Both the position numbers and the translations under genes were made by a program. From assembly GCA_938003575.1 (NCBI GenBank), contig CALKYG010000217.1:1-12063 (forward strand): a stretch of 12,063 nt of DNA. The letters run 5' to 3'. Positions within the stretch are counted from its first letter, which is position 1. Each line of letters opens with the position of its first letter. Source of the stretch: an uncultured Alphaproteobacteria bacterium. Lineage in GTDB: Bacteria > Pseudomonadota > Alphaproteobacteria > Caulobacterales > Parvularculaceae. This document shows positions 6,661 to 12,063 of the stretch, one piece after another. The notes under the pieces are model-generated. The model searched no databases. It had not been told where the DNA came from and worked only from the letters and a program-made list of their open reading frames with translations.

Positions 6661-7920
6661 GTGACGTTCGATTACCAGAAAGCCTTCGCCAGCGCTCTTG
6701 CGGCCGTAAAGGCCGAGGGGCGCTATCGCGTCTTTGCAGACATTGAGCGCCGCTGCGGCGAATTTCCGCGCGCAACCTATTATGGCGGCGCCACGCCGAA
6801 AGAGATCACCGTTTGGTGCTCCAACGACTATCTCGGCATGGGGCAGCACGAATGCGTCATCGCCGCGATGAAGACCGCGGCCGACCGCGTGGGCGCCGGT
6901 GCGGGCGGAACCCGCAATATCGCCGGTACGACCCACTACCATGTGCTTCTGGAGCGCGAACTGGCGTCGCTCCACAAAAAGGAAGCCGCGCTGCTGTTCA
7001 CATCCGGGTACGTCGCCAACGAAGCGACGCTGGCGACGCTCTCCAGGATTTTGCCGGACTGCGTCATTCTCTCGGACGAGCTCAATCACGCATCAATGAT
7101 TGAAGGGATCCGCGGCGGGCGGTCAGCAAAGCTTGTCTGGCGGCATAATGATCTGAAGCACCTCGAATCGCTCTTGAAAGAAATTCCGGAAGGCCGGCCG
7201 AAGATCATTGCGTTTGAGTCCGTTTATTCAATGGACGGCGACATTGCGCCGATCGGCCGGATTTGCGATCTTGCGGAGAAATACGGCGCCTTCACCTACC
7301 TCGACGAGGTGCATGCGGTCGGCCTTTACGGGGCCGAAGGCGGCGGCGTCGCCCAGCGCGACGGCGTTGAAAACCGGATCGATCTGATCGAGGGAACGCT
7401 CGGCAAGGCGATCGGCGTCATGGGCGGATATATCGCCGCGAGCGCCGCCGTCGTCGACGCCATCAGATCGTATGCGTCGGGCTTCATCTTTACGACAGCC
7501 TTGTCGCCGGTGCTCGTCGCCGGCGCGCTGCGAAGCGTGAAAATCCTCCGCACTTCGGCCAATCTGCGAGAACGCCATCAGGAGAGGGCGGCGACGCTGA
7601 AGGCGCGCATGACGGCGGAAGGGCTGCCGGTCATGCCCTCGGTCAGCCACATTGTTCCGCTCTGGGTCGGCGATCCCGTGCAGTGCAAGGCGGTGTCGGA
7701 CTATCTGCTGGACAAGCGCTCGATCTATGTCCAGCCGATCAATTATCCGACAGTGCCGAAAGGGACGGAGCGCCTGCGTCTGACGCCGACGCCGCTGCAC
7801 GCCGACGCCGACATCGACGATCTTGTCAGCGCTCTGAACGAGGCCTGGGACGCCATCGGGGTCAGCCGCAAACCCAAGCGGAGTTTTGCCGCGGTTTCCG
7901 CCGGCGCGTCGGTTTCCTGA
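6661..7920 (+). CDS. hemA: 5-aminolevulinate synthase (C4/Shemin pathway)
   Basis: A PLP enzyme of the alpha-oxoamine synthase family that makes 5-aminolevulinate from glycine and succinyl-CoA, the first committed heme step in alphaproteobacteria. Diagnostic stretches are [76 protein letters not shown] and the PLP lysine in [13 protein letters not shown] (K249 here, near K248 of Rhodobacter capsulatus). [11 protein letters not shown] and [15 protein letters not shown] separate it from the relatives Kbl and BioF. The start is the second of two in-frame GTG codons: AGGCGG at 6645-6650 is 10 nt before GTG 6661 but only 1 nt before GTG 6652, so 6661 (419 residues, MTFDYQKAF) is preferred. A Fur/Irr-like box and an inverted repeat lie upstream. 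It converges on mucR. Confidence 0.96.
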   Translation: MTFDYQKAFASALAAVKAEGRYRVFADIERRCGEFPRATYYGGATPKEITVWCSNDYLGMGQHECVIAAMKTAADRVGAGAGGTRNIAGTTHYHVLLERELASLHKKEAALLFTSGYVANEATLATLSRILPDCVILSDELNHASMIEGIRGGRSAKLVWRHNDLKHLESLLKEIPEGRPKIIAFESVYSMDGDIAPIGRICDLAEKYGAFTYLDEVHAVGLYGAEGGGVAQRDGVENRIDLIEGTLGKAIGVMGGYIAASAAVVDAIRSYASGFIFTTALSPVLVAGALRSVKILRTSANLRERHQERAATLKARMTAEGLPVMPSVSHIVPLWVGDPVQCKAVSDYLLDKRSIYVQPINYPTVPKGTERLRLTPTPLHADADIDDLVSALNEAWDAIGVSRKPKRSFAAVSAGASVS

Positions 7921-7957
7921 TCCCGGAATCCGAACGCGCGGCCGGCCCGTTTGTCCG

Positions 7958-8419
7958 CTATCTGCGGGCGCGTCCTTTTGCGGTTTTGCGGGCGCGTTTC
8001 GGCGCGGCTTTGCCCCCTGCGCGGCCGAGCCCGATCTCCTTTGCAAATTCCGATCGGCGCTTTGCATAATTCGGCGCAACCATCGGATAGTCCGCGGGAA
8101 GCCCCCATTTGCGGCGGTAATCTTCCGGCGACATGCCGTATTGCGTGCGAAGGTACCGCTTCAGCATCTTCAGCTTTTTTCCGTCCTCAAGGCAGATGAC
8201 ATAGTCATTCGTCACCGATTTCTTGATCGGCACAGCTGGTTGTTGACTGCCGGCGCTCGCCGTGCCGCCGGACGCCAGAGCGCGAACCGCATCATGGATT
8301 TCCTGAAGCAGGCCCGGCACTTTGTCGGCGGACAGCGTGTTATTGCTCAGGAACGCCGCGACGATGTCCGTCGCCAAATGCAAGGTGTCGCTCGTTGAGA
8401 GCGTTTCGGAATCATTCAT
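7958..8419 (-). CDS. mucR: MucR/Ros-family transcriptional regulator
   Basis: A 153-residue global regulator of the MucR/Ros family, which binds AT-rich DNA in an H-NS-like manner and controls polysaccharide, motility and cell-cycle genes in alphaproteobacteria. An N-terminal helical oligomerisation region (about 8-50) precedes the DNA-binding core VICLEDGKKLKMLKRYLRTQ (74-93), followed by YGMSPEDYRRKWGLPADYP and MVAPNYAKRRSEFAKEIGLG. The tail is very basic (KAAPKRARKTAKGRARR). The zinc ligands of Ros (Cys, Cys, His, His) read C76, D79, Y89 and Q93/Y94 here, so zinc binding is probably lost, as in several MucR relatives. The frame extends to a TTG at 8476; the ATG at 8419 gives the usual family N-terminus and is preferred. 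It converges on hemA with 37 nt between stops. Confidence 0.93.
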   Translation of the reverse strand: MNDSETLSTSDTLHLATDIVAAFLSNNTLSADKVPGLLQEIHDAVRALASGGTASAGSQQPAVPIKKSVTNDYVICLEDGKKLKMLKRYLRTQYGMSPEDYRRKWGLPADYPMVAPNYAKRRSEFAKEIGLGRAGGKAAPKRARKTAKGRARR

Positions 8420-8489
8420 TGTCTTTTGCCCGTCCTCGATGGGACCCTCCGGCGCGGGCCATTCGCCGCGCTTCAAGATCCGTCCAAAA

Positions 8490-8514
8490 TCCTAGTCGCC
8501 CAATCCCGCTAGGA
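8490..8514. repeat. Inverted repeat in the presumed mucR leader
   Basis: TCCTAG (8490-8495) and CTAGGA (8509-8514) are perfect 6-bp arms around 13 nt. It is 71 nt upstream of the mucR ATG. It may be an operator or leader hairpin; arms this short are compatible with chance. Confidence 0.25.
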
Positions 8515-8684
8515 CGAGCGTCCGATTAAACCTGCTCATATTGTTATGCAAGCGACCTGTGTAGCCGCAGCGTGCGCTCCATGAGTTCAGATCTTAAGAC
8601 GAATCGATGAAGGCGTCTGCGCGCGCTCTTTTCATGCGCCGCGCTGCCGGGGCGTCCGACGTTGAGGCCCCCCAAGTCCGCGCA

Positions 8685-8713
8685 TTGCCGCCCAAGGCGA
8701 CGGCGGCTATATG
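8685..8713 (+). promoter_or_regulatory. Putative glyA promoter
   Basis: TTGCCG at 8685-8690 and TATATG at 8708-8713 are 17 nt apart. Seen as the Caulobacter vegetative type, TTGCCGC-N14-GCTATATG fits TTGACGS-N10-14-GCTANAWC with seven of eight matches in the -10 block. The predicted start, near 8720, leaves a leader of about 30 nt. It would drive glyA and probably nrdR-nusB-thiL. Confidence 0.6.
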
Positions 8714-8748
8714 GGGCGCAGTCTCAAGACCGCCCAAAGGAAATTGGA

Positions 8749-10038
8749 ATGCGCTCTGCTGAATCCTTGAATAACAACGATTTTTTCCAGTCCTCGCTCG
8801 TCGGGCGCGACCCGGTCCTGGCGGAAATCATCGGCAAGGAGCTGAGACGCCAACAACAGCAAATTGAACTGATTGCGTCCGAAAATATCGTATCGCGCGC
8901 CGTTCTTGAGGCGCAGGGTTCGGTCCTGACAAACAAATACGCGGAAGGATATCCCGGACGGCGCTATTACGGCGGTTGTGAATTTGTCGACCTTGCCGAG
9001 GAATTGGCCGTCGAACGGGCCAAGAAGCTTTTTGGTTGTTCCGAAGCGATCGTTCAACCTCATTCCGGAAGCCAGGCCAATCAGTGCGTCTTCATGGCGC
9101 TGATGCAGCCCGGCGATTGCTTTCTCGGGATGGATCTTTCCGCAGGCGGACACTTGACGCATGGCGGCAAGGCGAACCAGTCCGGAAAGTGGTTCAAGGC
9201 GGTGCATTACGGCGTCCGGCCCGACGATCACCTTATTGATTTTGAGCAGGCGGCGCGCGTCGCCGAAGAATACAAGCCGAAAGTGATTATCGCGGGCGGA
9301 AGCGCCTATTCCCGATTCATCGATTTCCGGAAGTTCAGGGAGATTGCGGACAGCGTCGGCGCCAAGCTGATGGTCGACATGGCGCATTTCGCGGGCCTTG
9401 TCGCCGCCGGCGTTTATCCCTCGCCGGTCGGCGTCGCCGACGTCGTCACAACGACGACGCACAAGACTTTGCGCGGCCCGCGCGGCGGCATGGTGCTGAC
9501 GAACGACGCGGAACTCGCGAAAAAAATCCGATCGGCCCTTTTTCCGGGAATTCAGGGCGGGCCGCTGATGCATGTCATCGCTGCAAAAGCGGTCGCATTC
9601 GGCGAAGCGCTGGAGCCGGAATTCAAGGAATATGCGCGTCAGGTGGTCGTGAACGCCAAAACGCTCGCGTCGACGCTCGTTGAGGCCGGTTACGCCGTGG
9701 TGTCGGGCGGAACCGACACGCACCTCGCGCTCATTGATCTGCGGCCCAAAGGGGTCAAAGGGGCCGCCGCTGAGGTCAGCCTTGAGGCCGCCGGCATCAC
9801 CTGCAACAAGAACGGCGTTCCGTTCGACCCCGAGAAACCGACGATCACATCGGGTGTCCGGGTCGGCTCGCCCGCATGTACGACGCGCGGCTTCGGCGCG
9901 GCCGAGTTCAGGGAGGTAGGCTGGATGATGGCGGAAGTTCTCGATACGCTCGCGCAAGGCGGCGACAAGTCCTCTTGCGAAGCGGCCGTCCGGCAAAAGG
10001 TGAAAGCGCTCACGGCGCGTTTTCCAATTTACGCCTAG
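8749..10038 (+). CDS. glyA: Serine hydroxymethyltransferase
   Basis: A 429-residue PLP enzyme that interconverts serine and glycine with tetrahydrofolate, supplying glycine and one-carbon units in the cytoplasm. Family stretches are [65 protein letters not shown], the PLP lysine in [16 protein letters not shown] (K239) and the C-terminal [13 protein letters not shown]. The frame extends upstream to a TTG at 8662, but ATG 8749 has AAGGA at 8737-8741 with 7-nt spacing and gives the family's usual N-terminus. It is first in a + strand run: nrdR follows 17 nt after its stop. A well-spaced promoter lies just upstream. Its product glycine is the substrate of HemA encoded about 0.8 kb away, though the genes are separately transcribed. 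Confidence 0.97.
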   Translation: MRSAESLNNNDFFQSSLVGRDPVLAEIIGKELRRQQQQIELIASENIVSRAVLEAQGSVLTNKYAEGYPGRRYYGGCEFVDLAEELAVERAKKLFGCSEAIVQPHSGSQANQCVFMALMQPGDCFLGMDLSAGGHLTHGGKANQSGKWFKAVHYGVRPDDHLIDFEQAARVAEEYKPKVIIAGGSAYSRFIDFRKFREIADSVGAKLMVDMAHFAGLVAAGVYPSPVGVADVVTTTTHKTLRGPRGGMVLTNDAELAKKIRSALFPGIQGGPLMHVIAAKAVAFGEALEPEFKEYARQVVVNAKTLASTLVEAGYAVVSGGTDTHLALIDLRPKGVKGAAAEVSLEAAGITCNKNGVPFDPEKPTITSGVRVGSPACTTRGFGAAEFREVGWMMAEVLDTLAQGGDKSSCEAAVRQKVKALTARFPIYA

Positions 10039-10055
10039 CGATAGCGGGATCTGAA

Positions 10056-10526
10056 ATGCGCTGCCCTTTCTGCGGCTGTGAAGACACGCAAGTCAAGGAT
10101 TCGCGATCCGCGGAAGACGGTTCTTCGATTCGCCGTCGACGGCAGTGTTCGGCGTGCAGCGGAAGGTTCACGACATTCGAACGCGTCCAGCTGCGCGAGC
10201 TGGTCGTCGTCAAGAGTTCAGGCCGCAAGGAGATTTTCGATCGGGACAAGCTGATGCGCTCCGTTCAGATTTCGCTGCGCAAGCGGAGCGTGGAGGTAGA
10301 GCGGGTTGAACAGATGGTGACGGGAGTCGTCCGGCGCCTTGAAGCGATGGGCGAGACCGAGATTGACTCAAAGGCGATCGGCGCTCTCGTGATGGAGGGC
10401 CTCGCCGGACTCGATGACGTCGCCTATGTGCGCTACGCTTCAGTATATAAGGATTTCCGCGAAGCGCGCGATTTCGGCGACTTCATCGGAGAGCTTGAAG
10501 ATCAGGAAGGAGAGGACGACGACTAG
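10056..10526 (+). CDS. nrdR: Transcriptional repressor NrdR
   Basis: A 156-residue regulator of ribonucleotide reductase genes. The start [17 protein letters not shown] with C3, C6, C31 and C34 forms the zinc ribbon, and [18 protein letters not shown] is the conserved link. An ATP-cone follows (about 47-137: [28 protein letters not shown] to [13 protein letters not shown]), which senses ATP/dATP. The acidic tail (EDQEGEDDD) is unstructured-looking. The frame stays open upstream inside glyA, but the zinc-ribbon start at 10056 is unmistakable. Its ribosome site is weak. It lies 17 nt after glyA and shortly before nusB, a recurrent arrangement, but without the riboflavin genes often found between nrdR and nusB. 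Confidence 0.96.
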   Translation: MRCPFCGCEDTQVKDSRSAEDGSSIRRRRQCSACSGRFTTFERVQLRELVVVKSSGRKEIFDRDKLMRSVQISLRKRSVEVERVEQMVTGVVRRLEAMGETEIDSKAIGALVMEGLAGLDDVAYVRYASVYKDFREARDFGDFIGELEDQEGEDDD

Positions 10527-10558
10527 TCGTTGTGCGGGATTGTGTGAAATCTGATCCG

Positions 10559-11026
10559 ATGCAGGCTCGAACCAACGCGCGGCTCGCCGCGGTGCAGGCG
10601 CTTTACCAGATGGAAGCGAGCGGCGCCGGCGTTGAAGCCGTAATCCTTGAATTCCGCACGCACAGGCTCGGCGGCGAGATCGAAGGCGATCGTCTGCACG
10701 AGGCGGATGAAGACTTTTTTGTCGAACTCGTCCGCGGCGTCATCCGTCTCCAGGAAAAGATCGATCGGGAGATCGAAAAGCGGCTGGCGAAATCGTGGAC
10801 GCTGTCGCGCCTTGATTCGACTGCGCGCGCGATCCTGAGGGCGGCGGGGTATGAGCTGATCCGCATGGCTGACATTCCCGCGCGCGCCGTCATCAACGAA
10901 TATATGGAAATCGCGAACGCTTTTTTCGGCGCTGACGATCCCCGATTCATCAACGCCGTGCTTGACGCCATGGCGCGCGGCGTCCGGGCGGAAGAATTGG
11001 GCGCCGGCGAGGCGCAGCGTCATTGA
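10559..11026 (+). CDS. nusB: Transcription antitermination protein NusB
   Basis: A 155-residue all-helical RNA-binding protein that, with NusE (S10), binds boxA in rRNA leaders and supports antitermination. Recognisable stretches are the arginine-rich start followed by RLAAVQALYQMEASG, then FVELVRGV, the middle LAKSWTLSRLDSTARAILRAAGYELI and the C-terminal ARAVINEYMEIANAFFGADDPRFINAVLDAMAR. The start is uncertain: ATG 10559 is chosen, but in-frame GTG codons at 10532 and 10544 would add nine or five residues, and no start has a clear ribosome site. The stop overlaps the thiL start by 4 nt (TTGA), so translation is probably coupled. Confidence 0.94.
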   Translation: MQARTNARLAAVQALYQMEASGAGVEAVILEFRTHRLGGEIEGDRLHEADEDFFVELVRGVIRLQEKIDREIEKRLAKSWTLSRLDSTARAILRAAGYELIRMADIPARAVINEYMEIANAFFGADDPRFINAVLDAMARGVRAEELGAGEAQRH

Positions 11027-12009
11027 TCAGCGAATTCGGCATCATAGCGAAATATTTCGCTCCGCTTGCTGAGGAGTTTTCGGGAGCGATCGGGCTTGGC
11101 GATGACGCCGCGTACATTGAAGCGCCCGGCGCCGTCGTCACCAAGGACCTTCTGGTCGAAGGCGTTCATTTTCGCTCGAAGGATCCGCTGCCGCTGGTCG
11201 CCAGGAAAGGGCTGCGCGTCAACCTCTCGGATCTTGCGGCGAAAGGCGCAAGACCGCTCGGCTATTTTCTGGGCTGCGTCTGGCCCGCCGGAGTGAAGGA
11301 GGAGGCGATCGGCGAATTCACCTCAGGTCTTCGCGAGGATCAGGAGCAATTCCGAATCTCGCTTATGGGCGGCGACACGACGGCGCACAGGCAGAAAGGC
11401 GCTCCCCTGACGATTTCGATCACCATGATCGGTCAGGCGGGTTCGGCGGGGATGATCCTGCGGTCCGGCGCCAAACCGGGCGATGACGTCTACGTGTCCG
11501 GGACGATTGGCGATGCGGGATTGGGCCTTGCGGCGCTTTCCGGCGAAATCAAGCCTTCCGCGATTCACAAGGCGCATCTTGTGAGCCGCTACCAATTGCC
11601 GACGCCGCGCGTTTCGCTCGGCGGCGCGCTCGGCGGGCACGCCTCTGCGGCCATTGACGTCTCCGACGGCCTTTTGGCCGATGCCGGACATATCGCCGGC
11701 ATGTCTTGCGTCGCCATGGAGATCAGCGCCGACAGGATTCCGGTTTCCGACGCGGCGACGGCATGGGTCGAGAAATCCGAAGACTCCGACCGTTCGCTCG
11801 CGATGCTTGCGTCCTTCGGCGACGACTATGAAATACTGTTCACCGCGCCGCAGTCGCGCCGCCGTTCAATCGAGATGGCGGCGCAAGTGACGAAAACGCC
11901 GGTGACGCGGATCGGCGCCGTCGCAAAAGGGGCCGGCGTCCGATTTCTCAACGCAGCCGGAAAAGAAATCGACATCGATAAAGGCGGGTTCGATCATTTC
12001 AGGAAATGA
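11023..12009 (+). CDS. thiL: Thiamine-monophosphate kinase
   Basis: A 328-residue ATP-dependent kinase converting thiamine monophosphate to the diphosphate cofactor. Motifs of the PurM/ThiL fold are SEFGIIAKYF at the N-terminus, GLGDDAA (24-30), VTKDLLVEGVHF (39-50), RVNLSDLAAKGA (65-76), MGGDTT (115-120), AIDVSDGLLAD in the second half and FGDDYEILFT near the C-terminus. It must start with TTG at 11023: that codon overlaps the nusB stop (TTGA), GAGG at 11009-11012 lies 10 nt before it, and the following residues match the family N-terminus. This signals translational coupling with nusB. The stop is 2 nt from the 3' end of an opposing tRNA gene. Confidence 0.96.
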   Translation: MISEFGIIAKYFAPLAEEFSGAIGLGDDAAYIEAPGAVVTKDLLVEGVHFRSKDPLPLVARKGLRVNLSDLAAKGARPLGYFLGCVWPAGVKEEAIGEFTSGLREDQEQFRISLMGGDTTAHRQKGAPLTISITMIGQAGSAGMILRSGAKPGDDVYVSGTIGDAGLGLAALSGEIKPSAIHKAHLVSRYQLPTPRVSLGGALGGHASAAIDVSDGLLADAGHIAGMSCVAMEISADRIPVSDAATAWVEKSEDSDRSLAMLASFGDDYEILFTAPQSRRRSIEMAAQVTKTPVTRIGAVAKGAGVRFLNAAGKEIDIDKGGFDHFRK

Positions 12010-12011
12010 AA

Positions 12012-12063
12012 TGGTCGGAGCGACAGGATTTGAACCTGCGACCCCTTGACCCCCAGTCAAGTG
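12012..12063 (-). tRNA. tRNA-Pro(GGG), 3' part, cut by window end
   Basis: On the minus strand the sequence gives an anticodon stem CTTGA/TCAAG closing the loop CTGGGGG, so anticodon GGG with G37 as in proline tRNAs. Next come a T-arm with GGTTCAAATCC, the acceptor strand CGCTCCG, discriminator A and an encoded CCA (12012-12014). The D-arm and 5' acceptor strand lie beyond the window. Confidence 0.93.

Larger units (their letters stand above)
8420..8748. other. 329-nt divergent intergenic region between mucR and glyA
   Basis: No gene or RNA family is recognised here. It contains a relatively A/T-rich patch (8523-8553) with a weak minus-strand promoter-like pair (TTGCAT at 8546-8551 and TAATCG about 17 nt on) that could serve mucR. 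It also holds an inverted repeat TCCTAG / CTAGGA (8490-8495 and 8509-8514, 13-nt loop) in the presumed mucR leader, and the glyA promoter near its right end. MucR proteins often autoregulate, so the A/T-rich patch and repeat are candidate sites. I looked for a riboswitch-like structure ahead of glyA and saw none I could support. Confidence 0.5.

Noticed and set aside
6661..7920. 2-amino-3-ketobutyrate CoA ligase (Kbl) as partner of Tdh
   Set aside because: The signature stretches [20 protein letters not shown] and [15 protein letters not shown] are those of 5-aminolevulinate synthase, and it sits beside hemB.
8420..8748. Glycine riboswitch or other structured RNA ahead of glyA
   Set aside because: No conserved riboswitch core was seen, and the predicted transcript leader is only about 30 nt.
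8707..9996. 429-codon open frame antisense to glyA
   Set aside because: Same-length shadow of glyA with no recognisable domain; the glyA reading has all family motifs.
11866..12060. Small minus-strand frame whose product contains GSNPVAPT
   Set aside because: This peptide is the well-known artefact of translating the 3' end of a tRNA gene; the tRNA-Pro explains it.

Overview
The window reads as ordinary chromosomal DNA of a GC-rich alphaproteobacterium. The evidence is a C4 (Shemin) 5-aminolevulinate synthase, an aspartate-type HemB, a MucR/Ros-family regulator, an LdtR-like MarR regulator, and the order glyA-nrdR-nusB-thiL. Two putative promoters also fit the Caulobacter-type vegetative pattern. 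A Hyphomicrobiales-like or neighbouring order is plausible, but I cannot fix the order from this sequence.

Left part (1-2929): the window opens inside an ABC exporter subunit (nucleotide-binding half, + strand). It converges on a minus-strand gene for a membrane-anchored PQQ-dependent dehydrogenase of the glucose/quinate/shikimate family.

Middle (2962-5876): a minus-strand L-threonine 3-dehydrogenase gene (tdh) lies 32 nt upstream of the PQQ dehydrogenase and probably shares its transcript. Divergent from tdh is an FkbM-family methyltransferase gene. The tdh/FkbM intergenic region holds a perfect 8-bp-arm palindrome placed inside a plausible tdh promoter. The FkbM gene converges, 10 nt stop-to-stop, on hemB.

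Heme block (4842-7920): hemB (-), an LdtR-like MarR-type regulator (+) and hemA (+) are adjacent. HemA and HemB catalyse the first two steps of the Shemin route (glycine + succinyl-CoA to 5-aminolevulinate, then to porphobilinogen). Palindromic elements lie on both sides of the regulator, and a Fur/Irr-like 15-mer lies upstream of hemA.

Right part (7958-12063): mucR (-) converges on hemA. A 329-nt intergenic region separates it from the + strand run glyA-nrdR-nusB-thiL, where serine hydroxymethyltransferase, the ribonucleotide reductase repressor, the antitermination factor and thiamine-phosphate kinase are tightly packed. The riboflavin genes that often sit between nrdR and nusB are absent. 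The window ends in the 3' half of a tRNA-Pro(GGG) gene on the minus strand.

Glycine links several genes: GlyA (serine to glycine), Tdh (threonine towards glycine) and HemA (glycine consumer). I see no mobile elements, CRISPR arrays or clear novel multi-gene system. The most interesting signals are regulatory palindromes and context anomalies.
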